Shown here one piece after another: positions 42,081 to 52,065 of a DNA stretch of 64,000 nt. Numbering within the stretch: position 1 is the stretch's first letter; the number at the start of each line of letters is the position of its first letter. The stretch is from Rhodobacter viridis (GTDB taxonomy: Bacteria > Pseudomonadota > Alphaproteobacteria > Rhodobacterales > Rhodobacteraceae): contig NZ_QJTK01000003.1 in assembly GCF_003217355.1 (NCBI RefSeq), positions 163,528-227,527 of the forward strand. Reading direction: 5' to 3'. The position numbers and the translations under genes are program-made. The notes beneath the pieces were generated by a model. That model was not told the origin of the DNA, ran no database searches, and saw only the letters and a program-made list of their open reading frames with translations.

Positions 42081-44363
42081 TCAACCGTAAGCGGCAACCG
42101 GGGTGCCCGCCAGCACGGCGACGTTCAGCAGTCCGCGCGTGGTGATCGAGGGGGTCACGATATGCGCCCGGTTCCCCATGCCCATGAGAATCGGCCCCAC
42201 CTCGAGCCCGTTCGCCTTCGCCTTGAGGATGTTGCGCACCCCCGACGCGGCATCGGTATTGGCAAAGACCAGCACATTCGCCGCCCCCTCAAGCCGCGAG
42301 TCGGGCAGAAGCCGGGTGCGGATCTGCGGATCGAGCGCGGCATCGATATGCATCTCGCCCTCGTAAACGAAATCGGGCTCGCGGGTGTCGAGCCGCTCCA
42401 GCGCCGCGCGCATCCGCCGCCCGGAATCGGTGTCGAGGTTGCCGAATTGGCTGTGCGAGCACAGCGCGACCTTCGGCGCCAGACCGAAGCGACGCACATG
42501 CCGCGCCGCCGCCATCACCGTGGCGGTGATCTCGTCCGGCGTCGGTTCGTGATGCACATGGGTGTCGGCGATGAAGAGCGGCCCGTCTTCGAGGATCATC
42601 AGGCTGAGCGCGCCGACCGGGTGCAGCCCGCCCCGCGCCAGCACCTGCCGCACATAGCCCAGGTGCCACAGATATTGCCCGAAGGTGCCGCAGATCAGGC
42701 TGTCGGCATCGCCCTGATGCACCATGATCGCGCCGATGGCGGTGGTGTTGGTGCGCAAGATCGCCCGGGCCAGATCGGGGGTCACGCCGCGCCGCGCCAT
42801 CAGCCCGTAATAGGTCTCCCAATAGCTGCGGTAACGGGCGTCGTGTTCGGGGTTCACCACCTCGAAATCGCGCCCGGGCACGAGCGAGAGCCCGGCCCGT
42901 TCCGCTCGACGCTCGATCACCTCGGGGCGGCCGATCAGGATCGGTTTCACCGTGGTTTCCTCGATCATCGCCTGCGCCGCGCGCAAGACGCGCTCATCTT
43001 CGCCCTCGGCAAAGACGACGCGCCGCGCGGCGGTGGCAGCGGCCTCGAAGACCGGCCGCATCAAGAGCGACGAGCGCACGACCGAGCCTTCAAGCTTGCG
43101 CCGGTAGCCGTCCAGATCGGCAATCGGCCGGGTGGCGACGCCGGTTTCCATCGCCGCCTTGGCGACCGCGGTCGAGACAGTGGCGATCAGGCGCGGATCG
43201 AAGGGTTTCGGGATCAGGTAATCGGGGCCGAAGGTCAGCTTCTCGCCCCGGTAGGCGGCGGCGGCTTCGGCGACGGTGGTGGCGCGGGCAAGCGCGGCGA
43301 TGCCTTCGATGCAGGCCAGCTGCATCTCATCATTGATCGTTGTCGCGCCGACGTCCAGAGCGCCGCGGAAGATGAAGGGGAAGCACAGGACGTTGTTGAC
43401 CTGATTGGGAAAATCGCTGCGGCCGGTGGCGATGATCGCCTCGGGCGCGACGGATCGCACGGCCTCGGGCAGGATCTCGGGCGTCGGATTGGCGAGCGCA
43501 AAGACGATCGGGCGCGGCGCCATCCGCGCCACATGCTCGGGGGTCAGCACGCCGGGACCGGAGAGGCCAAGGAACAGATCCGCCCCCTCGATCACGTCAT
43601 CGAGCGTCCGCTTCGTCGTCGGCTGCGCATAGGCGGCCTTGAGCGGGTTCATGTCGACCTCGCGGCCCTGATAGACCAGCCCGTGAATGTCGCAGAGCCA
43701 GACGTTTTCGCGCCGCACGCCCAGTTTCACCAGCATGTTCAGACAGGCGATCCCCGCCGCCCCGCCGCCGGTCGAGACGATCTTGATCTCGTCAAACCGC
43801 TTGCCCGCGATGCGCAAGGCATTCGTGGCCGCCGCGCCGACGACAATCGCCGTGCCGTGCTGGTCGTCGTGAAACACCGGGATCTTCATCCGCTCGCGGC
43901 AGATCCGCTCGACGATGAAGCAATCGGGGGCCTTGATGTCCTCAAGGTTGATGGCGCCGAAGCTGGGTTCGAGCGCGCAGACGAGATCGGCCAGTTTCTC
44001 CGGGTCGGGCTGGTTCACCTCGATGTCGAAGGCGTCGATATTGGCGAATTTCTTGAACAGAACCGCCTTGCCTTCCATCACCGGTTTCGCGGCCAAGGGG
44101 CCGATATTTCCCAGCCCCAGAACGGCCGTGCCATTCGTCACCACGGCGACCAGATTGCCCCGCGCGGTGTAGCGCGCCGCCTCGGCCGGGTCGGCCTTGA
44201 TCTCCAGACAGGCTTCGGCCACGCCCGGCGAATAGGCGCGGCTCAGGTCAAGCCCGTTCGCCAGCGGCTTCGTGGCGCGGATTTCCAGCTTTCCGGGCTT
44301 CGGAAATTCGTGGTAATCCAGCGCCGGATGGCGTGCGGACGGGTGCCGATCGGTGGTCATCAT
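42081..44363 (-). CDS. maeB: NADP-dependent malic enzyme (MaeB type, with phosphotransacetylase-like domain)
   Basis: 760 residues. It decarboxylates malate to pyruvate with NADP. The malic enzyme half (~1-430) has [25 protein letters not shown] and the Rossmann motif [15 protein letters not shown]. The C-terminal half (~435-760) resembles phosphate acetyl/butyryltransferase but is regarded as regulatory in MaeB proteins, binding acetyl-CoA. Two adjacent ATGs (44363, 44360) follow GAGAGG and either may start translation. It lies upstream of prpE on the same strand, but prpE has its own promoter region between. Confidence 0.95.
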   Translation of the reverse strand: MMTTDRHPSARHPALDYHEFPKPGKLEIRATKPLANGLDLSRAYSPGVAEACLEIKADPAEAARYTARGNLVAVVTNGTAVLGLGNIGPLAAKPVMEGKAVLFKKFANIDAFDIEVNQPDPEKLADLVCALEPSFGAINLEDIKAPDCFIVERICRERMKIPVFHDDQHGTAIVVGAAATNALRIAGKRFDEIKIVSTGGGAAGIACLNMLVKLGVRRENVWLCDIHGLVYQGREVDMNPLKAAYAQPTTKRTLDDVIEGADLFLGLSGPGVLTPEHVARMAPRPIVFALANPTPEILPEAVRSVAPEAIIATGRSDFPNQVNNVLCFPFIFRGALDVGATTINDEMQLACIEGIAALARATTVAEAAAAYRGEKLTFGPDYLIPKPFDPRLIATVSTAVAKAAMETGVATRPIADLDGYRRKLEGSVVRSSLLMRPVFEAAATAARRVVFAEGEDERVLRAAQAMIEETTVKPILIGRPEVIERRAERAGLSLVPGRDFEVVNPEHDARYRSYWETYYGLMARRGVTPDLARAILRTNTTAIGAIMVHQGDADSLICGTFGQYLWHLGYVRQVLARGGLHPVGALSLMILEDGPLFIADTHVHHEPTPDEITATVMAAARHVRRFGLAPKVALCSHSQFGNLDTDSGRRMRAALERLDTREPDFVYEGEMHIDAALDPQIRTRLLPDSRLEGAANVLVFANTDAASGVRNILKAKANGLEVGPILMGMGNRAHIVTPSITTRGLLNVAVLAGTPVAAYG

Positions 44364-44504
44364 GCCTCTCCCTGAAGATGGTTGAGCCTTAAACCAATTC
44401 CAGATCGTCGGGAAGCGTTGATAGCGCAAGCAGGCACCCCCCTTGCGCTGCCGCCCCGCCCGGCGCAGGATCACTCGAACCGAACCCTTTGCCGGAGGCG
44501 GACG

Positions 44505-44897
44505 ATGTCCCTGCTCGATGCCGCGCGCGATGTGCGCGAGAATGCCTATGCCCCTTATTCGAAATTCAAGGTGGGGGCGGCGGTGCGGGGGGCCTCTGGC
44601 ACGATCTATCGCGGGGTGAACGTGGAAAACGTCGCCTACCCCGAGGGCACCTGTGCCGAGGCGGGCGCGATTGCCGCGATGGTGGCGGCGGGCGAGACGG
44701 AACTGGTCGAGGTTGCGGTGATCGCCGACAGCCCGGCCCCGGTGCCGCCCTGCGGTGGCTGCCGGCAGAAACTGGCCGAGTTCGGGCGCGGTTCTGTGCC
44801 GGTGACGCTGGCGACGACCGCGGGGGCGCGGCTCGACACCACCATCGGCGATCTGCTGCCGGGCCGGTTCGACGCCAGTCACATGGACAACGTCTGA
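44505..44897 (+). CDS. cdd: Cytidine deaminase
   Basis: 130 residues, the homotetrameric type. It deaminates cytidine and deoxycytidine to uridine and deoxyuridine. YAPYSKFKVGAA (~15-26), the zinc/catalytic CAEAGAI (here Cys-Ala-Glu, ~53-55) and PCGGCRQKLAEF (two zinc Cys, ~87-90) are all present. GGAGG lies six bases before ATG 44505. It is first gene of the cdd-deoA-deoB-upp operon. Its stop overlaps the deoA start as TGATG. Confidence 0.96.
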   Translation: MSLLDAARDVRENAYAPYSKFKVGAAVRGASGTIYRGVNVENVAYPEGTCAEAGAIAAMVAAGETELVEVAVIADSPAPVPPCGGCRQKLAEFGRGSVPVTLATTAGARLDTTIGDLLPGRFDASHMDNV

Positions 44898-46216
44898 TGG
44901 ACGCCCGCTCGATCATCATGGCCGTGCGCGACGGCGCGGGCCTTGCCCCCGAGGCCGCCGCCTGGTTCGCCAAGGGGCTGGCCGATGGCACCGTCTCCGA
45001 TGCGCAGGGGGGGGCCTTCGCGATGGCCGTCCTGTGCCGCGGCATCGGTCCCGCGGGCCGGGTGGCGCTGACGCAGGCGATGCGGGACTCGGGACAGGTG
45101 GTGCGCTGGGATCTACCCGGCCCGGTGGTCGACAAGCATTCGACGGGCGGCATCGGCGATTCCGTTTCGCTGCTGCTCGCCCCGGCGCTGGCGGCCTGCG
45201 GCGTCTATGTGCCGATGATCTCGGGGCGGGGGCTGGGCCACACCGGCGGCACGCTCGACAAGATGGAATCGATCCCCGGTTACAAGGCGCTGCCCGGCAT
45301 CGAGGCGCTGCGCAAGATCGTGGGCGAGGTCGGCTGCGCCATCGTCGGCGCGACCGACGAAATCGCCCCGGCCGACAAGCGGCTTTACGGTATCCGCGAT
45401 ATCTCGGGCACGGTCGAAAGCATCGATCTGATCACCGCCTCGATCCTGTCGAAGAAACTTGCGGTCGGGCTTGGGGCCTTGGTGCTCGACGTTAAGGTCG
45501 GCTCGGGCGCCTTCATGGCCACGGTCGAGGACGCGCAGGCGCTGGCGGAAAGTCTGGTGAAGACGGCGAATGACGCGGGCTGCCGGACCTCGGCCTTGAT
45601 GACCGACATGAACCAGAGCCTCGGGCAATCGGCGGGCAATGCGCTGGAAGTGCTTGAGGTGATGGAGACGCTGACCGGCACCTCGGTCAACGAGGCGCTG
45701 TGGGATGTGACCTCGGCTTTGGGGGGCGAGGTGCTGATGCTGGCGGGCAAGGCGGCGAGCCTTGATGATGGCGCCGCGCTGATCGACACGGCGATCGAGA
45801 CCGGCCGCGCCGCCGAGAAATTCGGGCAGATGGTGGCGGCGCTGGGCGGGCCGCTCGATTTCGTCGAGCGCTACCCCGACCGGCTGCCGGCCGCGCCGGT
45901 GATCGTGCCGGTGCCCGCGCCGCGCGCAGGCTTCGTGGCGCGGGTCAACGGCCGCGCGCTGGGCGAGGCGGTGGTGCGTCTGGGCGGCGGGCGTCTGGTT
46001 GGCAGCGACCGCATCAACCCCTCGGTCGGGCTGACCGGGCAGGCGGTGATCGGCGAGGAAATGGTGCGCGGCGAGGCTTTGGCGCTGGTCCACGCCCCCG
46101 ATCAGGCCCGGGCCGAGCGGGCGGTTGCGGCGGTTCTGGCCGCCTACGAACTCTCCGAGGAGCCGCCCGAGGAGCCGCCGCTGATCCATTGCCGGATCGG
46201 GCCGGAGGACGTCTGA
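44897..46216 (+). CDS. deoA: Thymidine phosphorylase
   Basis: 439 residues. It cleaves thymidine or deoxyuridine to the base and 2-deoxyribose-1-phosphate. The phosphorylase signature DKHSTGGIGDSVSLLLAP (~74-91, phosphate binding), SGRGLGHTGGTLDKMESIPG (~107-126) and ADKRLYGIRDISGTVESI are clear, with the C-terminal alpha/beta domain after ~335. It overlaps cdd and deoB by TGATG at each end, so three genes are translated in tandem. Product deoxyribose-1-phosphate is the substrate of the next enzyme, DeoB. Confidence 0.96.
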   Translation: MDARSIIMAVRDGAGLAPEAAAWFAKGLADGTVSDAQGGAFAMAVLCRGIGPAGRVALTQAMRDSGQVVRWDLPGPVVDKHSTGGIGDSVSLLLAPALAACGVYVPMISGRGLGHTGGTLDKMESIPGYKALPGIEALRKIVGEVGCAIVGATDEIAPADKRLYGIRDISGTVESIDLITASILSKKLAVGLGALVLDVKVGSGAFMATVEDAQALAESLVKTANDAGCRTSALMTDMNQSLGQSAGNALEVLEVMETLTGTSVNEALWDVTSALGGEVLMLAGKAASLDDGAALIDTAIETGRAAEKFGQMVAALGGPLDFVERYPDRLPAAPVIVPVPAPRAGFVARVNGRALGEAVVRLGGGRLVGSDRINPSVGLTGQAVIGEEMVRGEALALVHAPDQARAERAVAAVLAAYELSEEPPEEPPLIHCRIGPEDV

Positions 46217-47427
46217 TGGCCCGTGCCTTTCTGATCGTGATGGATTCCGTCGGTATCGGGGGCGCCCCGGATGCCGCCGACTTCTTCAACGAGGGCCGCC
46301 CGGACACCGGGGCGAACACGCTTGCCCATATCGCCGCGGCCTGTGCCGAGGGTCGGGCGGAGGAGGGGCGCTCCGGTCCGCTCAAGCTGCCGCATCTGGA
46401 TGCGTTGGGCCTTTCGGCGGCTGTTGACCTTGCCTCCGGCACCGCCCCCGCCGGGCTTGGCGTCGCACCGCAGGGCCTTTGGGGCGCCGCGACCGAGGTC
46501 TCGCGCGGCAAGGATACCCCATCGGGTCACTGGGAGCTGGCGGGGGTGCCGGTGCCGTGGGACTGGCATTACTTCCTTGACACGAAAGACAGTTTTCCGC
46601 CCGATCTGGTCGAGTTCGTCGCGAAAGCCGCCGGAACCGAGGGCATTCTGGGCAATTGCCACGCCCCGGGCACCGCGATCATCGAGCGGCTTGGCGCGGA
46701 GCATCTGCGCAGCGGTTGGCCGATCTGCTACACCTCGGCCGACTCCGTGTTCCAGATCGCAGCGCATGAGGAGAGCTTCGGGCTCGACCGGCTCTTGCAG
46801 CTGTGCCGCGACGTGGCCCCCCGCCTGCATGCGATGAAGGTCGGTCGCGTCATCGCGCGGCCCTTCACCGGCACGCCCGGCGCCTTCACCCGAACCCCGA
46901 ACCGGCGCGATTTCGCCATCGAACCGCCTGCGCCGACCGTGCTCGACTGGGTCGAGGGCGCGGGCCGCGTGACCCATGCCATCGGCAAGATCGGCGACAT
47001 CTTTTCCCATCGCGGCATCACCCATCTGCACAAGGGCAAGAACGATGCCGATCTGATGGAGCATCTGATCCGCCTTGGGTCCGAAGCCGAGGAGGGCAGT
47101 CTGACCTTTGCCAATTTCGTCGAATTCGACAGCCTCTGGGGGCATCGGCGCGACGTGTCGGGCTATGCCCGCGCACTGGAATGGTTCGACGCCTGTCTGG
47201 GCCGCTTCCTGCCCAGCCTTCGCCCGGGTGATCTGGCGCTTTTCACCGCCGATCACGGCAACGACCCGACCTGGTCGGGTACCGATCACACCCGCGAGCG
47301 CGTGCCGGTGCTGGGTCACGGGCTTGGGTTGCGCCCGGTGGGGCAGGTCGCCTATGCCGACATCGGCGCGTCGATCGCGACGCATCTGGGCGTGGCCCCG
47401 CACGGCCCCGGCCGCAGTTTTCTTTGA
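46216..47427 (+). CDS. deoB: Phosphopentomutase
   Basis: 403 residues. It moves phosphate from C1 to C5 of ribose or deoxyribose. Alkaline-phosphatase-superfamily metal ligands are visible: VMDSVGIGGAPDA (Asp ~9), DTGANTLAH with the phospho-Thr (~33-39), KDTPSGHWE (~98), and FTADHGNDPTWSGTDHTRE (~345-363) supplying Asp/His ligands. It works directly downstream of DeoA. No deoC aldolase is seen in the window, so deoxyribose-5-phosphate must be handled by a gene elsewhere. Confidence 0.96.
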   Translation: MARAFLIVMDSVGIGGAPDAADFFNEGRPDTGANTLAHIAAACAEGRAEEGRSGPLKLPHLDALGLSAAVDLASGTAPAGLGVAPQGLWGAATEVSRGKDTPSGHWELAGVPVPWDWHYFLDTKDSFPPDLVEFVAKAAGTEGILGNCHAPGTAIIERLGAEHLRSGWPICYTSADSVFQIAAHEESFGLDRLLQLCRDVAPRLHAMKVGRVIARPFTGTPGAFTRTPNRRDFAIEPPAPTVLDWVEGAGRVTHAIGKIGDIFSHRGITHLHKGKNDADLMEHLIRLGSEAEEGSLTFANFVEFDSLWGHRRDVSGYARALEWFDACLGRFLPSLRPGDLALFTADHGNDPTWSGTDHTRERVPVLGHGLGLRPVGQVAYADIGASIATHLGVAPHGPGRSFL

Positions 47428-47439
47428 AAGGACAAGACC

Positions 47440-48072
47440 ATGGATCAACAGGTCACCGTCGTCGATCACCCGCTGGTGCAGCACAAACTGACCTTGATGC
47501 GGGAAAAGGATACCTCCACCGCCTCCTTCCGCCAGCTTCTGCGCGAAATCAGCCTGCTGCTCGCCTATGAGGTCACGCGCGGGCTCGATCTGACCACGAA
47601 GCGCATCGAGACGCCGCTGTGCGAAATGGATGCGCCGATCCTTGAGGGCAAGAAACTCGCGCTGATCTCGATCCTGCGGGCGGGGAACGGGCTTCTCGAT
47701 GGCATCCTCGAGCTGATCCCGGCGGCGCGGGTGGGCTTTGTCGGGCTTTACCGCGATCCCGAGACGCTGCAGCCGGTGCAATATTACTGCAAGGTGCCTG
47801 CGGAGCTTGAAGACCGGATGGTGATCGTCGTCGATCCGATGCTGGCGACGGGCAACAGTTCGGTCGCGGCGGTGCAGCTGATGAAGGACAAGGGGGCGAA
47901 GAACATCCGCTTCCTGTGCCTGCTCGCCGCCCCCGAAGGCATCGCGCGGATGCGCGCCGCGCACCCCGATGTGCCGATCGTCACCGCCGCGATCGACAGC
48001 CATCTGAACGATCACGGCTATATCGTTCCGGGGCTAGGGGATGCGGGCGATCGGATGTTCGGCACCAAATAG
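47440..48072 (+). CDS. upp: Uracil phosphoribosyltransferase
   Basis: 210 residues. It converts uracil and PRPP to [25 protein letters not shown] (~8, near the N-terminus), [13 protein letters not shown] (~74-86), the PRPP loop [14 protein letters not shown] (~130-143) and the uracil-binding C-terminal end [17 protein letters not shown] mark the family. It follows deoB by 12 bases with AAGGA upstream. It completes a salvage route in which uracil released by the phosphorylase is recycled to UMP. Confidence 0.97.
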   Translation: MDQQVTVVDHPLVQHKLTLMREKDTSTASFRQLLREISLLLAYEVTRGLDLTTKRIETPLCEMDAPILEGKKLALISILRAGNGLLDGILELIPAARVGFVGLYRDPETLQPVQYYCKVPAELEDRMVIVVDPMLATGNSSVAAVQLMKDKGAKNIRFLCLLAAPEGIARMRAAHPDVPIVTAAIDSHLNDHGYIVPGLGDAGDRMFGTK

Positions 48073-48138
48073 GCGGATTTTCCTTTACTCTGCAACAATT
48101 GTGCTGCAATTTTTCCGCAAAGATCATCGGGGGATGAC

Positions 48139-49857
48139 ATGCGGCGGTACGGTTGGTTGTTGGCTGCGACGGCAGTCGCGGCCGCAATGGGTGGCACGGC
48201 CGCCCTTGCGGAGATGAATCTCAATGGTCCGGCAGAAGTGCCGCCCCTGTCGTTCAAGGGGCGGCAATATGTCGACAGCGCGGGCTGCGTGTTCGTTCGC
48301 GCGGGCTATGGCGGCAATGTGAACTGGGTGCCGCGCGTCGATCGCACGAAGAACCAGCTTTGCGGCTACACGCCGACCCTCAAGGGCAATGAGCCCGTGA
48401 TCGATATTGCCAAGGTCGCGCCCGCTCCGGCGACGACGCCGGTGGCCGCTGCGGCCACGCCGACAGGCACAGCCGCACCGACGGCAGTTGCAACGTCGGC
48501 GCCGGTCAAGCCCTCGAAATCGCCCTTCGAGCCCACGCCTTTCGTCGGCAAGCCGATGGAAACCATCGCGACCACCGAGGCCCCGCCCCGGATCGGTCTC
48601 GGCGTTGCCGCGGCACCACGTCCCGTCGCCGCGCCTGCCCGCGTGCCGTCGCCCGCGCCGGTTCAGGTTGCTGCGGCGCCGGTCGTGGTTGCCGTCGCGC
48701 CCCCGGCCCCTGCGCCGGTGATCGCGCCGACGCCCGCGGCGATGCCGACGCGCTCGGGCTATGTCTCGCCCTATGCGCTGAACGGGGGCATGGTCGCGTC
48801 AACGCCTGCCCCTGCGCCGGTTGCGCCGCCCGTTCGTGGCAGCGTGCGCTATCACAACACCCTTCCCGTTCCGGTCCAGATCGTCGGCACCGAGACGGTG
48901 GCTGCGACCGCGACCTCCTGCCCGGCGGGCACCAGCGCGGCGCAGCGCTACCTGCTTTCGGATGGGCGCTCCGTCGTGCGCTGCGGTGGCGCGGCCGCCA
49001 ACCCGGAGGCCTTCATCAATGCCGCCGCCGTGCCGGGACTGGTCGTCGGCTCCGCGCCGATGGTGGGCGGCACGGGCTATGGTCCCTCGGCCTATGACGC
49101 AAGCGCCTATCCGGTCACCACAACCGCGCCGATGGTCGGTGGCACCGGCTACGGTGTCAGCTATTCGACGCAGGCCATGACGACGGTCTCGGGCGGGATG
49201 ACGCCGCAGCAGGCCTATGCCACTGCCAGCCCCTACAGGCTGAACGGCGGTACGGTTGCGGTGCCGCAGACCGCCGGGCGGGTGTCGTCGAACAGCTATA
49301 CCCCGCCGCCGGTCTATGTGCGCTCGCCCTCCGGGCAGTCGACGTTGACCCCGATCGAAGTGGCGACCGATGCCGGCCCGACAGGCTATGCCCCGGCCTT
49401 TGATGACGGGCGGCTCAATCCGTTCCGCGGTCCGCGTACGGCGATGGGCGATGCCCAGCAGGGCGTGCTCTGGACGAACGAGGTGCCCGCACGCCCGGTG
49501 ACCGCAAAGACCCCGGCGCGCAAGCGGATCGTTCCGGCCGAGCCGGTCTATGTCGCGGCCCCCGCCTATGCCGTGCCCTATGCGCCGGTGGCAAGCCGGG
49601 TGTCCTCGAAATCCGTGGTGACCCCGGTGGCCCCGGCGCCGCAGGCGGCCGGGCCGCGCTATGTGCAGGTGGGAACCTTCGCGATGCCCGGCAATGCCGA
49701 GGCCGCCAAGGCGCGTCTGGCCGCGGCGGGCCTGCCGGTCTCGTCCGCGCAGACCGGACGTGGTCTGGTGGTGGTTCTTGCCGGTCCCTTCGCCGATGCG
49801 CGTCAGGCGCTGGCGACGGTGCGGGGTGCGGGCTTTGCGGATGTGATCCTGCGCTGA
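48139..49857 (+). CDS. Secreted Pro/Ala-rich protein with C-terminal SPOR domain
   Basis: 572 residues. A Sec signal peptide ends MGGTAALA (~24). A small Cys-containing domain (~25-85, YVDSAGCVFVRAGYGGNVNWVPR, ending LCGYTP) is followed by ~400 residues of low-complexity Ala/Pro/Val linker with internal repeats (APMVGGTGYG twice, SPYALNGG/SPYRLNGG). The C-terminal ~70 residues (YVQVGTFAMPGNAEAAKARL ... VVLAGPFADARQAL) form a SPOR domain, which binds denuded peptidoglycan strands at division sites. It probably bridges the septal wall, while the N-terminal domain's role is unknown. It follows upp by 66 bases, with GGGGA as ribosome site. Confidence 0.85.
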   Translation: MRRYGWLLAATAVAAAMGGTAALAEMNLNGPAEVPPLSFKGRQYVDSAGCVFVRAGYGGNVNWVPRVDRTKNQLCGYTPTLKGNEPVIDIAKVAPAPATTPVAAAATPTGTAAPTAVATSAPVKPSKSPFEPTPFVGKPMETIATTEAPPRIGLGVAAAPRPVAAPARVPSPAPVQVAAAPVVVAVAPPAPAPVIAPTPAAMPTRSGYVSPYALNGGMVASTPAPAPVAPPVRGSVRYHNTLPVPVQIVGTETVAATATSCPAGTSAAQRYLLSDGRSVVRCGGAAANPEAFINAAAVPGLVVGSAPMVGGTGYGPSAYDASAYPVTTTAPMVGGTGYGVSYSTQAMTTVSGGMTPQQAYATASPYRLNGGTVAVPQTAGRVSSNSYTPPPVYVRSPSGQSTLTPIEVATDAGPTGYAPAFDDGRLNPFRGPRTAMGDAQQGVLWTNEVPARPVTAKTPARKRIVPAEPVYVAAPAYAVPYAPVASRVSSKSVVTPVAPAPQAAGPRYVQVGTFAMPGNAEAAKARLAAAGLPVSSAQTGRGLVVVLAGPFADARQALATVRGAGFADVILR

Positions 49858-49879
49858 GCCGATCGTTCAAAGGATATCG

Positions 49880-49908
49880 CGGGCGGTCCCCTCACGGGCC
49901 GCCCGTTT
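49880..49908 (+). terminator. Terminator of the SPOR protein gene
   Basis: CGGGCGG (49880-49886), a 12-base loop, CCGCCCG (49899-49905), then TTT. It lies 23 bases past the stop and just before the end of the convergent 341-residue gene. Confidence 0.6.
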
Positions 49909-49921
49909 CCGTTGCAGGCGT

Positions 49922-50947
49922 TCAGGAGCAGATGTCTTTCAGCGCCAGCCATTGATCGTCGGCCAGAACCGGTTCCGGCGCCGGCGAGCCGCGGAACGGA
50001 TCGGCCTCGATCAGGCCCAGCGCCGCTTCGCCCGTCGGATCGATCGCATAGGCATAGGGCGTCGAGGACACGCCCGCGGCCTTGAAGGCGGCCAGCAGCG
50101 CATCGGTCTCGGCCTCGCTGTGCGTGATCGCCGTGGGCGTCGCCAGAACCGCGGCGCCAAACCCCTGCATCCGCTCGGCGGGCAGATCCCCCGTGGTCAA
50201 AAGCGTCAGCGCCGCGCCGCTGCCCGCCCAGGCCAGCGCCGCATGCAGCGGGTCTTCGGCCGCTTGCGCCTGCTGCGCCGCAAGGATCGCCCCCGCTGCC
50301 ACCTCGGGCGTGTCGGGGCCGGTCAGCGTATCGGTGCCAAGCGCGACGACGCCACCGGGCAAGATCCGCGCCCCCTTCAGCCCGCGCGGCACGACCGCGA
50401 TTTCGCTGATGTCCTGCAACCGGTTCGCCAACGCCTCAAGCGCGGCATCGCCCTCGGTCGAGTGACAGGCGACTCCGGTGCTGCGCTCCATGTCCATCAG
50501 CACCATGCGGCCGATATCGGTGCGCTTGGCGATCGGCACCACCCGCACCGCCTGATCGATCATCGCGCCGGGCAGCCAGAACACCGCGCCGATGCTCAAG
50601 GTCACCAGCCCGAGCCCCCAGCCGATCCGCCGCAGCCGCCCCGGATGCGGGCGCCGGGATTCAAGCACCGCCTGAACCTTCTCGATCGCCTCGACCATCA
50701 GCTCATCGCCGATCTCGAGTTCCTCGCCCGGCTCCTCGGAGGGGGTGTAAAGCGCGGGCTTGCCACCCGGATTGCGCCGGATCAGCGCCGCCAGCGACCA
50801 ATGCGCCAGCGCCCGGTCGGAAAGGTTGTCGCGGATCACCAGAGTCGCATCGCCAAGCGACAACAGAACAAGCCGCCGCTGCGCCTGCGGCGTTTCCCGC
50901 CACAGTCCCTGCGCGGTCAGCATTTCATATTGCGGCAGCGCGGTCAT
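49922..50947 (-). CDS. Conserved-looking membrane protein of unknown function
   Basis: 341 residues. A cytoplasmic N-terminal ~100 residues contains VLLSLGDATLVIRDNLSDRALAHWSLAAL and an acidic stretch (SEEPGEELEIGDEL). One membrane helix (~107-127, IGWGLGLVTLSIGAVFWLPG) leads to a periplasmic C-terminal ~210 residues. The latter has two Cys (GVACHST, ~158, and the C-terminal DICS). The layout recalls a peptidase-like periplasmic domain behind a PH-like cytoplasmic domain, but I recognise no family. No clear ribosome site precedes ATG 50947. Confidence 0.7.
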   Translation of the reverse strand: MTALPQYEMLTAQGLWRETPQAQRRLVLLSLGDATLVIRDNLSDRALAHWSLAALIRRNPGGKPALYTPSEEPGEELEIGDELMVEAIEKVQAVLESRRPHPGRLRRIGWGLGLVTLSIGAVFWLPGAMIDQAVRVVPIAKRTDIGRMVLMDMERSTGVACHSTEGDAALEALANRLQDISEIAVVPRGLKGARILPGGVVALGTDTLTGPDTPEVAAGAILAAQQAQAAEDPLHAALAWAGSGAALTLLTTGDLPAERMQGFGAAVLATPTAITHSEAETDALLAAFKAAGVSSTPYAYAIDPTGEAALGLIEADPFRGSPAPEPVLADDQWLALKDICS

Positions 50948-51156
50948 TTTCGGCTTCGACTAAGGCTTGAGGCTTTTGCTCTCTTCACCTCAAAGAATAG
51001 CGATTGGGGCAGCGGGGTCAATTGCGTGATTCGTCACCCCGCAGACAGAGCGCAAGAGGTCGTTTTCACGCCGAATGGCGTCTCATGTGTCGGGATTGGA
51101 CGCGCCAAACCGCAAAGCGACCGTCACACCTTGGTGAGGGACAGGGAGCAGCCGCA

Positions 51157-52056
51157 ATGACGGACAAGAACCACACCGCGCTCGCCGCGGCGGCGATATC
51201 GGGCTATGCGCTGATCATCGGCTTTACCGACAATTACGTGCGCGTCATCGCCTCGGAAATCGGGTTGTGGCAATTTCACCTGACGCGCTCGCTGATGGTG
51301 GCGGTGCTGCTGCTGGTCGCCGTGCCGCTGTTCCGTCTTGATCTGCGGCCGCGCAACTTCCGTGCCGTCGCGGCACGCTCGGCCGTGCATGGCGTGGCGA
51401 TGCTGTGCTATTTCGGCAGTCTCGGCTTTCTGCCGGTGCCGCAGGTGGCGGCGGGCCTGTTCACCGCGCCGATCTTCGTTTTGCTGATCACCCGCTTCGT
51501 CTATGGCGAGAGCATCGGCCTTGTCCGCATTGCCGCCGTGGCGATGGGCTTTGGCGGTATCCTTCTGGTGCTTGGCCCCGAGGCGGCGCGCATCGGCCCC
51601 GCCGCGGTGATCCCGGTTCTGGGCGGGGCGCTTTATGCGCTGGGCAATATCGCCACGCAGCGCTGGTGCCCGGGCGAGGGGGCGGTGACGCTGACGGCGG
51701 GCTTCTTCACCATGCTCGGCATCCTTGGCGCCTGTGGGCTGGGGCTTTTGACCCTTTTCCCGATGGCGGGCGAGGGGCCTTTGGCCTTCATCCTGCGCGG
51801 CCCCGCGATGCCCTCGAACACGGTGCTGTTCTGGGTCTTCGCGCAGGCGCTGGGGTCGCTGGTCGCCGTGGGGCTGATGGTGAAGGGCTATCAGCTGGCC
51901 GATGCCACCCGCGCCTCGGTCTTTGAATATACCGTGCTGCCCGCCGCCGCGCTCTGGGGCTTTCTGCTCTGGGCCGAGGTTCCGGGCCTGCGCGAATGGG
52001 CGGGCATGGGGCTGATCTGGCTCGCGGGTCTCGCGATCGTCGCGCGGGGGCGCTAG
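51157..52056 (+). CDS. DMT superfamily transporter, EamA type
   Basis: 299 residues with about ten membrane helices in two EamA repeats: the N-terminal half opens ISGYALIIGFTDNYVR and contains the LCYFGSLGFLPVPQVAAGLF helix (~90-110), and the second half has VKGYQLADATRASVFEYTVLPAAALWGFL (~245-273). This is the RhaT/SAM-transporter-like branch. The solute is unknown. Start ATG 51157 is preceded by AGGGAGCAGCCGCA. It is followed nine bases later by a sulfotransferase gene in the same direction, so the two may be co-transcribed. Confidence 0.88.
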   Translation: MTDKNHTALAAAAISGYALIIGFTDNYVRVIASEIGLWQFHLTRSLMVAVLLLVAVPLFRLDLRPRNFRAVAARSAVHGVAMLCYFGSLGFLPVPQVAAGLFTAPIFVLLITRFVYGESIGLVRIAAVAMGFGGILLVLGPEAARIGPAAVIPVLGGALYALGNIATQRWCPGEGAVTLTAGFFTMLGILGACGLGLLTLFPMAGEGPLAFILRGPAMPSNTVLFWVFAQALGSLVAVGLMVKGYQLADATRASVFEYTVLPAAALWGFLLWAEVPGLREWAGMGLIWLAGLAIVARGR

Positions 52057-52065
52057 ACTGCCCGC

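Noticed and set aside
42081-44363. Separate phosphotransacetylase gene (pta) in the C-terminal half of maeB
   Set aside because: It is in frame and fused to malic enzyme, the standard MaeB architecture, with no internal stop or start signal.
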